Position numbers and translations under genes: made by a program. From Diphasiastrum complanatum (Eukaryota; Streptophyta; Lycopodiopsida; Lycopodiales; Lycopodiaceae): 64,000 nucleotides of DNA. Of this stretch, positions 1-13,333 are shown one piece after another (within the stretch, counting starts at the first letter, position 1; the number at the start of each line of letters is the position of its first letter). The stretch covers positions 15,954,858-16,018,857 of the forward strand of contig CM055098.1 in NCBI GenBank assembly GCA_029204225.1, given 5' to 3'. The notes under the pieces were generated by a model. That model was given only the letters and a program-made list of their open reading frames with translations, searched no databases and had not been told where the DNA came from.

Positions 1-149
1 AAATTTCACGAATCTTTTGAGATTGATCACGAATAATAAAAGTTTTGAGTTCGTGTTCGTTTCTTATCCTTTGTCAAGTAAACTACGAGCTTTGTTAGTA
101 GAATCAAGATCTGTCTGATTAGTTGTTTTACATAAGTAAGTAATGTCAA

Positions 150-1255
150 AGCGTTCTCTGTATTTATATTATAACACAAAGCATAGTGCTTAGTGGCTTG
201 AATGTATCTTAGTACTCTGAGTAGAGCCTTCTAGTGAGATAGGCCAAGATTGGACATAAACTGTGACAATGTGTTGACTGTAAATGCTAGATCAAGTCTG
301 GTGCAGACCATGAAGTATATGATCAATCCGACTATCGACTGATAGGGGTATTTGCACATCTCTTCCTTCTCTGTATCAGTCTTCGGACACATATCCTTTA
401 ATAGTTTGAATCCTGGGTCCATAGGCGAGTCTATTGACTTGCGGATTTCCATGCCATACCTATAGAGTACACTGGTTAGATACCTTTCTTGACTTAGTAT
501 GATACTCCTCCTCGCTCTGTCTCTGTTTATCTCGATTCCTAGAAGGTAGTGCACAGGACCTGAATCAGTTATTTCGAATTCCTTCGACAAAAGATTCTTC
601 GTCTCATGAAGTAGCTGACTCGAATTGCTGATGATCAATGAGTCATCAACATATAGAGCTATTATGACATAGCTTGAGCCTCTGTGTTTGAGATAAACAT
701 TAGAGTCAATAGAGTTCAGGATGAAGTCATGCTGCAACAAGAATCGATTGATTCTATCAGACCAGGCCCTGGGAGCTTGCTTTAGCTTGTAGAGAGCTTT
801 CTACAACTTACATACTTTGTGTTATTGGCCTTGAAGGACGTAACCTTTAGGTTGATAAATATAGATATCTTCTTGTATATATCCATTCAGAAAGGTAGTC
901 TGAACATCCATCTGGTGTATTTCCAGATCTTCGGCAGCTGTGAAGGCGAATAAAAATTGAATTGACTGAAGTCTTACTACTGGACTATATGTCTCAGAGT
1001 AGTCAATCCCATAGGTTTGTTCGTATCCTTTGACGACTAGACGAGCTTTCCATCTGGCTGTTGAACCATCTAGATTGAGCTTCAGCTTGAAGATACACTT
1101 GGTGTCGATGATCTTTGCATCTGCAGGAGCTTCAACAAGGCGCCAGGTCTTGTTCTTCATCAATGAATTATACTCAGCATGGATGGCACAACGCCAGCTG
1201 TCTGCATTCAAACTTGACAATTCTTCTTTTATTGAAGTGGGTTCATCATTCATGA
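150..1255 (-). pseudogene. Ty1/copia reverse transcriptase, broken
   Basis: Reading the minus strand from about 1255 down, the translation follows the copia reverse transcriptase domain. The N-terminal part shows WRLVEAP, CIFKLKLNLDGS, RWKARLVVKGYEQ and IHQMDVQTTFLNG. After a short frame change near 740-820 the second part shows the catalytic ALYVDDSLIIS box, then YLLGIEI and a decayed RNase H entry (LRVLRYIQATKHYAL) below 230. The YVDD motif identifies the family. The domain is about full length, but it is split into two frames and has stops, so it cannot make an active enzyme. The piece at 1300-1516 is the preceding integrase tail of the same element. Confidence 0.9.
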
Positions 1256-1299
1256 TGAATGCTTGAGGGACAAAACGATCAGGTTCTTTTCAATGTCTT

Positions 1300-1516
1300 G
1301 CAGATCTTCAAACAATAGTTGGTTGTTGAGATGATGATTCTCCTTGCTGTGCGACAGGGATATCTTCGATGTTCGTCAGAATAGTCGTAGGTCGAGGCCT
1401 GTCGATGGTGATGGGAGTCGTTGGGAGAACTCTTGCATTGGCTGCTTCTGCTTGAAGTCGAAAAATTTGTCTCTGAGAAAGATGACATCTCGACTAATTG
1501 AAATCCGGCTTGTTTA
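1300..1516 (-). pseudogene. Ty1/copia integrase C-terminal tail
   Basis: On the minus strand just upstream of the reverse transcriptase, one frame reads ISRDVIFLRDKFFDF, which matches the conserved SRDVxF motif at the end of copia integrase before the integrase-RT linker. The frame then closes at a stop. The rest of the integrase is absent: the sequence changes abruptly at 1517 into an unrelated interspersed repeat, so the element is truncated there. Confidence 0.7.
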
Positions 1517-2440
1517 CATGGATAACAACTGAGAATATGTGTAGACACCTATAGTTTCCACAATAATGTCTCTGTTCTAACATGGTTGTTGTTGTGGATG
1601 GATGTAGGTGAGCATATTCTCTTCAACTCAAAGCTTTTGCTAGTTGTTAGGTTTGGTCAATATGATATCTTTGACTGTGATGACTCTATACGAATTTGAT
1701 TTACTTTAAGATTCGAATGTTTGGTATTGTGGTGATAATGTGCAGTTTTGTTTAGATTTGTTAGGTTCAAAAATGCACACACCACTCATGTGTTGGAGAG
1801 GATTTTCCTCAAAAATTCAACTATACTTAGCTAGATTTGCATTGTAACATTTCACCAACAATACTGGGTTTTAGTGTTTCAAAGACTTTGAGTAGAGCTA
1901 AAATAATGTTTGACGTTTTACCCATAATATGGACAAAATTAGAGTCACCTAACTTGGCAATGACTACTTGTTGCGACATGGATAACAACTGAGAATATGT
2001 GTAGACACATGTAGTTCCCACAATAATGTCCTTGTTCTAACATAGTTGTTGTTGTGGATGGATGTAGGTGAGCATATTCTCTTCAACTTGGAGTTTTGCT
2101 AATTGTTAGGTTTGGTCAATATATATTTTTGACTGTGATGACTCTATACGAATTTGATTTACTTTAAGATTCATATGCTTGGTATTATGGTGATAATGTG
2201 TAGTTTTGTTTAGATTTGTTAGGTTCAAAAACACACACACCACTCATGTGTTGGAGAGAATTCCCCTAAAAAAATCCAACCATACTTGGCTAGATTTATC
2301 TTGTAACATTTCACCAACAATACTGGGTCTTCAATGTTTCAAAGTTACTATTGACATCACTATCTTAAATGGGTTTGTACTTTGTCTTTCATTATCATGT
2401 CCCTTACTACACTAGTAATTATAATGTGTATTGGATAAGG
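1517..2440 (+). repeat. 460-bp direct repeat, two copies in tandem
   Basis: The sequence from CATGGATAACAACTGAG at 1517 recurs at 1977, giving a 460-bp period. Similarity holds to about 1870 in the first copy and 2345 in the second. A third, more diverged copy of the second half lies at 3596-3918 (shared ACACCACTCATGTGTTGGAG-like block). The start of the repeat coincides with truncation of the copia fragment to its left. Function is unknown; it looks like part of a decayed retroelement LTR or internal region. Confidence 0.75.
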
Positions 2441-2834
2441 TAATTTCATTGACAAACTTTATGTATGTGATTTTCTAACCATATAGCCTCCTACATTATG
2501 GTTGTAAGACTAGAGAATTGTCTCTCAGGCAGTTATGTCACTGCTAGACTGGTGTAAACTTTGGCTAGTATTGTGAACTAGTTTGGAATTTGGTTGGGAA
2601 AAACTTTTATTATATCCTGGGTGTTTATCTCGATTCTAGGATGCTATTGAGAAATCTTGGGACATATTTGATGCCATCATCCTTGAGAAAATATGGTTGT
2701 CTTTTGACTATGACGACACTATACAAATTCGATTAACTTTAGGATTAGTATGTGTTAGATTGTGGCGATTGTGGTTTAGTTTTGTTTAGATTTATTAGGT
2801 ACAAACATGTTGAAATGAAAAAATATTCCATCCT

Positions 2835-3600
2835 TAACTTTAGGCTTGCTACAAATATTGTACCATGCAAGTATGTTGTTCCATAAATGCAAATGCCAAG
2901 TTTGGCCTAGATAGAACTCAAGCTATATGGATATGTCATATCTAGTTTGATGATTACAACTTGCATATAGATTGTAGATTTAGAATTAGCAAAAATATGC
3001 TAGTAGAAACTCGTGGCATTTCACATGCATTAATTGTAAGTGATCCATAGTGACATGCAAGGCATGCACAAAGTGAAATGGACACATGCATGATGATTTG
3101 TACATTTCTAGTTAGAACTAGGACGCTTGGTAAAAGTAGGTAGAGATTCATGAATGAGATGTGACAAATGTCACATAGACTCTAGTTTTCACTTTAGATG
3201 TCATCAAAAGGTGGATGGATGTGGTTCTACCTCGAGCTACCTCAAACTCCATAAATATGTGTAGCTCTTCTCATATTTTTTTGATGACAAACCAAAAGCT
3301 TTGTAGCTATCTCATGCCATTTTGGATCCACACCATTTTTGCTTGATATCTCTCTATCTTTCTCTCTCTAACTCATGTTGAGGCTAATGCTAATACACTA
3401 ATTTATTGTACTTTTGTTCATTTATGATTCATTGTTATCATTCTCTGATGCTTAGCATGCTAGATTGTGGTTAAGCCATAACTTCTGTACTAGATCTTGC
3501 TATTCATCTAGAATCAGGTTATTGTGCTAATCATAAAGCTTAATTAGATCTATCATACTTGTGGATTTTCCTCACATGTGTGAATTCCAAAAATTTTGTC
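2835..3600 (+). repeat. Interspersed repeat, copy 1 (LTR-like)
   Basis: This stretch is about 85-90% similar by eye to 15437-16207 in the same orientation. Both begin at ACTTTAGGCTTGCTACAAA and end at ATTTTGTCA. It holds a CATAAATATG TATA-like box near 3252 followed by a CT-rich tract near 3355-3375, which is the usual layout of an LTR. No TG/CA ends or target duplication could be fixed, so solo LTR is an inference. Confidence 0.6.
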
Positions 3601-3918
3601 AAAAAACACACACACCACTCTTGTGTTGGAGAGGATTCCTCTCGAATATATGCCTAGTTGCATTTCGTCATCAATATTGATTTTTCAATGTGTCAAAGTT
3701 ACACCTACATTACTATCCTACACTGGTATGTATTTTATCTTTTATTGTCTTGTCCCTTACTACATGAGGCATTATAACAAGTATTGTGCAAATTAAGCTC
3801 ATTGACAAGTTTCAATTACTTGGTTGTATAACCATATGACTTGCTTACATTATGATTATAAAACTTTTCCTTCTCATGCAGCTATATTACTTCTAGACTA
3901 GTGTAAAATTTGACAAGT
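3596..3918 (+). repeat. Third, diverged copy of the 1517/1977 repeat
   Basis: This stretch matches about 2230-2590. It shares the ACACACACACCACTC start, the GTGTCAAAGTTAC block and a tail ending TAGACTAGTGTAAAATTTG. It ends where the gypsy LTR starts (TGTTGGAG at 3919), so it is probably the target sequence of that insertion. Confidence 0.6.
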
Positions 3919-4412
3919 TGTTGGAGATATCAAGACAATCCTATCCATAGTTAATAAGTGAGAGGGATTTGGCACCTTGCATGTGTAAGTCCAACCCGAT
4001 GATCACATAGTTAATGGATTAGTTAAAAGTTAATAAAAGGACTTTAGGCCTTTTTGTGGGACTTTTAATGTCCCAGGGCCTAATAGTCAAGTTAGTGAAT
4101 AAAAAAAGTTCTCCCCGATTTTCAAATGCTTACATTATGATTATAAGACTTTTCCTTCTCATGCAGTTATGTTACTTCTAGACTGGTGTAAAATTTGACA
4201 AGTTGTTAGAGGGTTTGTAGATATTGAGACAACCCTAACCCTAGTTAATAAGTGAGAGGGATTTGGCACCCTACGTGTGTAAGTCCAACCCGATGATTAC
4301 ATAGTCAATTGATTAGTTAAAAGTTAATATAAGAACTTTATGCCTTTTTGTGGGACTTCTAATGTCGTAAGGCCTAATAGTCAAGTTAGAGAGTTCCCCT
4401 CCAATGTTTAAA
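3843..4412 (+). repeat. 285-bp tandem duplication across an LTR boundary
   Basis: The block 3843-4127 is repeated as 4128-4412 at an exact offset of 285 bp. It includes the host flank (GCTTACATTATGATTATAA) and the first ~200 bp of the gypsy LTR (TGTTGGAG at 3919, TGTTAGAG at 4204). The duplication therefore arose after the retroelement had inserted. Confidence 0.8.
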
Positions 4413-4976
4413 TTGATTCCCTCCAATTTTTGAATTTTCCTCCAAATTTTGAAATTTAAATAGTTAGGGTAGAAATTGGCCAATAGGATTTGAGGCCAAA
4501 GCCCTAAAATTCACTATATATAGCGGTGGTTTTGAATTATTGTAGACACTTTTTCTCTTCATTTCAATACAAGCAGATTGGGCCTCTTATGGAATGGATA
4601 TGGAATGTCCTTGCTCTTCTTCTTTCCTCTTCTATCTCTCATATTTTCTTTGTAATATTTGCTAATTGTTGGATTTGATACTGGTTGGAATTGATCATTG
4701 TTATACTTTTTGTGAGAAAGAAAGAGAGAGAGAGAAGAGCAAGCTCTATCATTGATGTGTAGTGTTAATGTATGCAATGTTAATTGCTAGTGTTAATGGA
4801 TCTTAGTGTTGAAGCTTAGTGCTAGATATGGATCACATGCATTTGCTGGATTATGAAATATGTTATCGCTCTCATGGGAACGAATCTCTGTGTGACAACT
4901 AGTTAATCCTCTTCATCTCCTTGATGCTTGTGTACTTGGATCTAGGGTTGAGGGTGGATAGGAAATACCCACTACA
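4204..4976 (+). mobile_element. Ty3/gypsy LTR (family 1), 5' LTR
   Basis: This 773-bp LTR begins TGTTAGAGGG and ends CCCACTACA (TG...CA). It has a CTATATATAG TATA box near 4512, a short GA tract near 4720-4736, and the shared block ATCGCTCTCATGGGAACGAA near 4865. A tRNA-Asp primer site follows four bases later. A second LTR of the same family lies at 17297-18040 in the same orientation. Because both are followed by a primer site, they are 5' LTRs of two separate elements, not a pair. Confidence 0.85.
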
Positions 4977-4980
4977 ATTT

Positions 4981-4998
4981 TGGCGCCGTTGTCGGGGA
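4981..4998 (+). promoter_or_regulatory. Primer binding site for tRNA-Asp
   Basis: TGGCGCCGTTGTCGGGGA lies four bases after the LTR end. It is complementary to the 3' end of plant tRNA-Asp, with one mismatch (GTC for GCC). This primer is common among plant gypsy elements of the Athila/Tat type. Confidence 0.9.
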
Positions 4999-5299
4999 GC
5001 CCCAGTACAACATCGTCGTTGAAGAGAGCTTCGGTAAAATTGTCTTCTGAGAGTTCGGGGTTTACAGTGGGTTGAAGACGGAAGGAGAAACACTGGTGCA
5101 AAGAGTTTAGCACACAAAGGCTTGGTGAGCTTGAGACTGTGTGAGGATTCAGAGACAAAAGTTGTCGGTTGAATCAGAACCTCAACAAACGAAATTTTGA
5201 AATTCCGAAGCAGACTATTTGGTGTTTGCAATCAGTGTGCATTCAATCAGACACCGTTTGACAAACGGATTGAAGCATCAGAGTTCTAGCAGTAGGGCA

Positions 5300-5910
5300 A
5301 CATTAGAGTAAGAGGATAGGCCTATCAGAACACTGTGAACAGGAAGCCAAGAACATATTTGTGTGAAAAACCTTGGTCTGGGGTTTGGGAGCACAAAATC
5401 AGAGATTTCTCTCCATTATGTACTCTTTTTGGAGCTGTAAAAGTTGGAAGGAGGGCGCCCTGCTCAGTTAAGCAAAATCTGAAGTGGCCGTGGATAGTCG
5501 CACTTTATCCGTGGAGCCATTAGAATATTTGGGTGGCTGCCATAGCTAGCTTTGAAAGCTTTTCAAAGCTAAAGAAAGTTGAAAAAGGAGGAGAGGCCAT
5601 GAAGAGCCCACAGGCAGATTGCGCGAGGTGAAGGAGGGTGGCGACTTCGTGTATAAGAGTGTGTCGCGGCTCCAAGGGTGTGATTTAATGCCCAAACGAA
5701 ATCTAGATCGTTGGATCCGGATACAAGATAATCAATGGTAAATATAAGCTTCCTATGGGCCGTTGGATTGCTATCAGCCATTAGATGTAGTAGAAAAGGT
5801 CTTGAAGGATCTTGAAGTGCATGTTGGCCTTCAACTTCATTAAAAATTCTCATATTGAAATTGGAGTTGGATCCCTTCACAAGTGAAGTGCGAAGTTTCT
5901 TCAAGGTGAA
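5300..5910 (-). repeat. Decayed LTR-like segment
   Basis: 5740-5905 read in reverse matches 38180-38360 on the plus strand, including GTGAAGGGACCCAACTCC-like and ATCCAACGG-like blocks typical of the U3 part of plant LTRs. A TATACA box sits near 5655 on the minus strand. Above 5960 the minus strand reads VDGVSNYQLFRK, which weakly resembles a copia gag start. No intact boundary or primer site is visible. The long open frame at 5569-6042 is judged non-coding. Confidence 0.45.
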
Positions 5911-6599
5911 GAAACAGTTCAAAGATGCCCTTGACGTCATCAATGTTGGAGATGGTGAAGTCAACCAACCTTTTTCGACACATTTTCTAAACAGTTGATA
6001 GTTCGACACACCATCGACATGAAGATCCGATAGTTCGGACAACTTTCGAATTATTGAATGTCTACAAGTGTTGAAACGAACAATGAACTAATGAACTGTC
6101 GAATGATTCGAATGATCGAATTCGAAGCTCAATAGTCGTGAGAAAAAAAACTATCACGCTCAAGTTATTTTCTAATTCCCATTAGTGGAATATAAATGTA
6201 GAACGGAAATCAAAAGAAAGATAGAAAAAAAAGAGAATTTTGTAAGAGGAGAGCGTCAGGCCGCTATTTCACGCCGCTCTATTGACTCACTCTAAGAAAA
6301 TAAAATACAAAAGATATTCAGTTCTTCCAGCAATGTTTTTGCATTGTATCTATTTTGTTTGATTGATGTTCAGCATCTAAATTATTCTTATTGTGGAAGA
6401 GAGATTTTGGTCTAATATAAATTTAAAAAAAATCTAGAATGCTTGTTTGTATTATCTGTGAACAACTGAAAGCACTCAAAGAACAAGCTTTTAGCATCCC
6501 AAAAAAAAGGTTTTTGACAAATACTAAAATTTGTTATTTTGTTTCACTCATTTTAAATTTCTTTTGCGCTTCCAATTACTAAAATTTAATCATTTTTTT

Positions 6600-8318
6600 T
6601 GTGTGATTTTTTTAGTGGACATTACAAAGTCACTTCAAATCCACAGAGAGCAACAAACAACAGAAAGACAAAAGCTTGGAAAACACCGAAAAAACTGTTT
6701 GGAGTTTTTTCAAAAGTATTTGGGTCTCGTATCTGATGGGATGGATCAAAAGAAAACACTCATGCCACATTTTGTAAGAGTGCCAAAGAATTTAAACGAA
6801 ATTGACTTTATTCAAGTTCATTTGGTTGGTGCTCTTATATTTAACGACACTTTGCAGTCTTAAATGTATTTCAATTATCCAAATGTTCGAAATGATCCAA
6901 ATTTGACCATTACCATAATTCACAAAATAATAGTTGAATTTGGTAATAGTCTTCATGAGATTCTCTATTTGCAACTTGATAATGCCAGAGAAAATAAAAA
7001 TCAAAGTGTTGGCATATTTATCAATGTTAGTTGCTCTGAAAATTTTCAAAAAATTTTTTATTGGTGGGTCACACTCATGATCTAATTGACCAAATGTTCA
7101 GTTGCTTCTCGAAAAAGCTAAAATGCAAAAAAGTATTTTTTTTTACTAGTCTTAGAAAGTATTATCAAGGACTCGTATACCCCTGCACCAATTGTGATTT
7201 GATTGCGTCGCATATTTGATTTTAAAAATTACATCAAAAAGTCGGAAGAACATTGCATCGCATCAATAAGTGATATTAGTTTTCAACATCAGTTCAAAAT
7301 TGCAAATAATGTTGACGACATCACATTAGCGTGGGGGAAGCAATTCTCTAACTCTCTGGCATGGTTACCTTATGAAGAAGTCCGTTTTTTACAATTTGTG
7401 TCTTCTCAAGTTAAGCTTGTGTTCTGTCTTGGAAGAACAAAAAGCTCAAAGGGAACATCGGCCAGTCGATCCATTTGTGACATTAAACTTTTTGAAAACA
7501 ACCATTCAAGCAGTATACCAGTTTTTTGACAAGTTTGATCGACATTGGTGGACGGATTTTTTTGAAGGGCAAAAAATGCGTTTGCTTGATTTGGGAGACG
7601 CAAACTTGTCTGAAAAATTTCCGTGGCCAACCAGATTTTCAATTCAAACAATGGCAGTTGATTCCTCTGTTGTTCCACAACAGACTAAGTCTTTAAACCT
7701 TCTTCATAACGAAGAACATGAAATTTATTTGGGTTTAAGAAAAAGTCGACAAACTGTAAATGCTGCTAAATGGTCTGGTAATCTGAATGAATTGAAGGTC
7801 GGGAGTCTCATTGCACTTTTGGCGTCGAAAAATAGCGAAAGCCATCCATTTTGGATTGCTAAAGTGATTAGCTTCATTCAGAGCAACAACACTTTGGCCA
7901 AGATTGTACATGTGCACTGGATGCGTACTGTTTCAATAAATGCTTTCTTGGAAAGGTATGAGCTAAAAATGTTGCAATTAGATCCAAAATTCAAGCAGAA
8001 GCGTTCACAACAAAGAACCAACCAAGAGTCGATATTATAAATCTTGAAGATGTGAATGTGCTTGCACTTAATTTTGAATTAACAATGACGAACCATTTAC
8101 GAAAGTCAACAGTATTTATTTTACAAGAACGACTTAGGTTAAGTGCACAACTATCATCTTCGACTCGGCTTCAACGTAACAAAGCCACAACAAACAATAT
8201 TCTCTCAACATTGGATGCTGATTCGGATGAGAATTTGTCGATAGTCTCTAATGAAGAAAATGGGTCATCAACTTCTTCAGCTGAAAAAGAGAGTCTTGAT
8301 AATAAAGCATTGACTTAA
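6600..8318 (+). pseudogene. DDE transposase-like protein (DGMDQ / VGHTH family), broken
   Basis: Three plus-strand frames together read as one protein of about 550 residues. The first shows REQQ, then VSDGMDQKKTLMPHF (D codon at 6735). The second shows LYLQLDNARENKNQ (D codon at 6978). The third, after a frameshift near 7050, shows LLVGHTHDLIDQMFS (7057-7098). Spaced D, DN..EN and GHTHxxxDQ motifs are the hallmark of a family of large transposase-like proteins that I recall being labelled DUF7869-type; I am not certain of that label. Farther on, 7203-7529 reads FQHQFKI and 7793-7870 reads VGSLIALLASKNSESHPFWI, resembling a C-terminal BAH/agenet-like segment; 8052-8318 is a Ser/Glu-rich tail. 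A stop at 6861 and at least three frameshifts make it a pseudogene. No terminal inverted repeats were identified. Confidence 0.75.
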
Positions 8319-9918
8319 GAGGAGTTAGTGAGAATTCTTTGAAATTTGAATTGCTAAAAAAATAATATAAAAATTATTTTCAGTGTTTCAACATTTGTGG
8401 AATTAGCGTAGTGGACTTCAAATGTATAAAATCCTAGAAGGTACAAATGAGGCATTTCTTGGGCCCCACCTGTCCTTTTTTGCATGAGGTTGAAGAGGAG
8501 CTTTGGGGAGGGGGTAAAAGAGGTACGCTCACCTTCCTCTACCCTATTCTCAAAGTTGCTTCTAGAGTTTTTGAGTTCTCAAGCTTATTTGTATCTTGAG
8601 GCCTTCTTATCTAGTTGTCATTTTTTGACGGTTTTTATACCGTTGTTTTCCGTTTTTCCTCAAGCTTGTTGCTACATACTGTTTTTGCCATAAACACTCC
8701 TATAAAAGAAACACGAGCTCCAAGTCCCATCGGGATTAATTATGTGAGTTATTTTATGAGATTCAACTTAGACTATTAAAATACTGTACGTGTTTGTCAA
8801 TATTTTGTTCACTTTGAATATTTTTAATTTTTAAAGTTTTATTAGAAAATTTAATTTTTTTGGACATGGTGTATTGATTTTTTTTGGCCAAAATGCATAT
8901 ATTTTATAAGAATTTTTTGTGATTTTTTGAATTTTTTTTTTATTTTTATGAAAAAGCATGTTTTGAGCAAAAATTAAAAAAAACAAAAAATAATTACTCT
9001 TTAATATTTTGACTCGTTTCAAAAGATTTCGCGTTTTGATCACATGAGCAATCATGAGCAATCATGACAGGAGGTGATAATAATAATAAGTACACAAGGG
9101 ACATCCATAAAAGTTCCTTTTATGCACAAAGTTTAGTTTCATAGACTATAGGACCTTGAGATGTGATCTCATTAATTAAATAGTTAGACTTAGTAACACA
9201 ATGGAAACATAAACATGACATATTATAGGACCAAGTAGAAGAAATACAATCAAGGATACACTTGGGAGTATGAAGGCATCACATTATGACAAGTGGCAAA
9301 AACAATCTTACATGTCTCAAAAGCCAGATATTGCATTCTTATGTAATTGGTAGCTTAGATAAACTTTAGTACTAAAATGAGTTCCTCCTATAAGGAAACT
9401 TTCAAGATTATGTCTATCAAAATAGTTGCTACTGAATTACAGTTCTAGGCCTTCATAAGCTTTTCAATCGTTGAGGGGTTTCTGAAATACAAGATTTAAA
9501 TAATGGTAAAGAGGATGTAAAGATTAATTATTTACTCAACAGTTATCAGCACTCTTAAGGCCACAACAAGAAATGAGTTGCTGTTTGCCAGGATGCTACA
9601 AACAATTGTTGAATGTGAGAAACAAAGCTTTTTGAATTCAGAGTTCCCTCCATCCATCCTAAAAAATGAAAAATAAATTTGGCCCCTTATACATGTGCCA
9701 CACAATAAGTGGTATTGTTTTGCAGGATTCGACCTTTCTTAAACCAGCTGACAAATTGGGCTTTCACCTGTTTTAATCCAAAACTGCAATTGTAGACCAT
9801 CAAAACTACCTCTAAGCATTTTGTCACCTGCATCTCAAAGGCTAGAATCACTTTGTTGGTACATAATAGATGCGCCTTAACGCAACTATTGTTCTGGCAG
9901 TTCTGCTCCAAGGAACGA
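8319..9918. other. No gene seen; AT-rich DNA
   Basis: No convincing coding frame is present. 8820-9000 is very AT-rich with long T and A runs. GAGCAATCAT is directly repeated at about 9046-9065. The lower part may include the 3' flank of the D-lactate dehydrogenase remnant on the minus strand. Confidence 0.6.
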
Positions 9919-11082
<1,164 letters not shown>

Positions 11083-11289
11083 AGTACTGAAGGCAAGAGT
11101 GATAAAATCCATGTTAATTCTCCCTATAAAGGCTCTCTCACGAATACCCATTGCAGTAAGCAGAGGCTCCGTAAGGGTGATCCACCAAGTGACCATGCTT
11201 GTGCTAGGAAGGATCATGATATTAGTTGCAGATGGGACATCATGATGGATAGTATAACGAGGCGACTTGGATGTATTTGTGGAAGACAT
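11083..11289 (-). pseudogene. Gypsy-family ORF, copy 2, truncated
   Basis: Starting at the ATG at 11289, the minus strand reads MSSTNTSKSPRYTIHHDV, then LPSTSMVTWW, INMDFITLAFSTWKE. It is about 80% identical to the start of the ORF at 13330-14529. After STWKE the similarity stops at about 11080 and D-lactate dehydrogenase exon sequence begins in another frame. The leader upstream (11500-11960) is also shared with the other copy. Confidence 0.75.
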
Positions 11290-11499
11290 GATGATCAGAA
11301 ACAAAAAATAATACGCGCGAGTGTATAACAAAAAATGGTTCAGAAAGTTTTTTAAGTCTTTGGTCGCTGAAAAAATTGGCAAGAGCTTCGCTAGCACAAG
11401 TGAGGAATGAATCGAATTCAGCCAACTTATAAGTGAATTTGGAGGATCCATTACATTGAATACTAGTTTGGCAGATCAAATCTGAACAACAATTTGCAA

Positions 11500-11960
11500 G
11501 CTTGTACAGTACTGTGAAAGTAGGCTATAAAAATCTCGACGAAGGTTTCTGAGCCTCTGAACCTATCCGACGAACGTTTATCAGGGTTGGCGAAGGATGA
11601 ACCTTTGCCCAAGAGGGTCCTTCGCCCAAGTACTATCATAAATGCAAATTTTCAAGATCTGAACCTATGGCCAATCTAATTTTGATATTTTGAGACCATC
11701 TAGCATGTCAGCGAAGGTTTCTAAGGAGATTAAGGTGCTCGACGAAGGTTCCCAAAATGGCATATTGCTGATCATTCGCCTAACTCAAAAAATGAACTTT
11801 TTCTAGAAAAGAACCTTCGCCCAACTCAATATGAATATATCTGAAGTGGATGTACAATCTGAAAGCTCAGCGAAGGTTTCCAATAATGTATAGGCAACAT
11901 ATGATCGAAACAGTGATTTTATAAGTCATTTTCCGTCAAACATACTTTGCTTTTTCTTTT
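11500..11960 (-). other. Gypsy leader with repeated GGCGAAGG/CCTTCGCC motif, copy 2
   Basis: This untranslated stretch upstream of the truncated ORF matches 14760-15150. The plus strand shows GACGAAGG (about 11538), GGCGAAGG (11588), CCTTCGCCC (11619), AGCGAAGG (11714), GACGAAGG (11742), ATTCGCC (about 11774), CCTTCGCCC (11813) and AGCGAAGG (11870). Both orientations occur. Confidence 0.7.
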
Positions 11961-12114
11961 TCCATTCTGGTGACTTTTCTAACTTTTGCTCATCAGTCTT
12001 TTCTCATTTTTTTTGTTTTTTTTGTCTTCTGTCTTTTCCAAACAAAACTTAACAATTAAATATTAAAAACAAAAAATTTGACAAACAAATAAAATAAAAA
12101 AATCATTCAGATCA

Positions 12115-13333
12115 TGCTTGCTGAACTGGCGGAGCAGGCTGCCAAAACTTGCGTAATCGGCTGCCATTCACCGAAATATCAAATTGTTTTCCGTCCAAGT
12201 GCTCAAGAATTACTGCTCAGGATTTCCTTCACTTTATACAGGCCTTCATCGGTAAACTTCAATTTTTTCTTGATCAGTTTGGATTTGTACATCAGTGCGA
12301 AATCTCCTGCTTTTAGATCTTTTTTGTGCAATCGACGATCGTGCCATGCCTTGCGGCGGGCTTTCTCTGCTGCTAACGCATGAACTGCCATCAATCGTGT
12401 TTCACATAATTTGTGCAACGCTTCATGACGTAGTTGTAAAGACTTATAATCACTTAACCGTTCTGTTGTCACTATGCGTAAATATGGGATTAAAAATTCA
12501 ATCGGCATGACAACATCTTGACCATAAACCAGTTGAAAGGGTGTTTGATTTGTACTACTTTTGTAAGGTTCTGAACTTCCATAATGCTGCATACAGTTTA
12601 TGTTCCCAATTAGACCGACTCGCTTCAACTATTTTCGTCATAATAGTGTAGAGAACCTTATTGGAAGATTCAGCTTGGTCATTCCCTCTGGGATAGTAAG
12701 GAGTACTAAATCTGTGTATAACAAAAAAATCTTCCAGTAAACACTTTATTGTTTGATTAACAAAGTGTGTACCTCGGTCACTGACAATCTCGATCGGACA
12801 TCCAAATCTGATAATAATATTTTCATAGTAGATTTTGCATCAGCAACTTTGACAGCTTTGGCTTCAACCCAGTTGGTCATATAATCAGTTGCTACGATAA
12901 TGTATCGGGCCTGAGATCCTTGCGTGGCAAGATGAATAGGACCAACATAATCCAGTCCCCATTTTTCAAATGGTTCTTGTAATAAAACCGGATGCAAGAG
13001 TTCATAGTTTTGTCTAGTAGGCCGTCGTGCTTGCTAACAAACATCACATGTCTGAATATAATTTTCTATGTCCTTATGAAACGTAGACCACCAACAACCT
13101 GATTGCAAAAGTTTACGAACCGTAAAATCTGTAAAGAAATGTCCTCCGCCCATGCCATCATGCGAAAACATGATTAAATCTGGTCTTTCATGCGATAAAA
13201 TACATCTACGTAGAATATTGTCTGATCCACGACGATATAATTGTCCTGCAATCAATTGATAAGGTTGAGCCTTATGAATCAATTGTCTCTTATGTACTTT
13301 TGTCAAAAAGTCATTCGATTGTCCTAGCATCAA
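12115..13333 (-). pseudogene. Ty3/gypsy integrase, broken
   Basis: The minus strand carries the whole integrase in several frames. 13333-13034 has the HHCC zinc finger (HDGMGGGHFF ... CDVC) preceded by GQLYRRGSDNILRRC. 12997-12746 has the catalytic core start, WGLDYVGPIH and IVATDYMTNWVEAKAV. 12628-12203 has TPFQLVYGQDVVMPIEF and the C-terminal WHDRRLHKKDLKAGDFAL. After a frameshift near 12205 the tail reads DISVNGSRLRKFW and ends at a TGA at 12114-12116. No RT or RNase H precedes it: the upstream ORF joins directly at 13330, so an internal deletion removed them. Confidence 0.9.

Noticed and set aside
5569-6042. 157-codon minus-strand open frame
   Set aside because: It runs through LTR-like DNA that recurs at 38180-38360 and has no protein features beyond a weak gag-like start.
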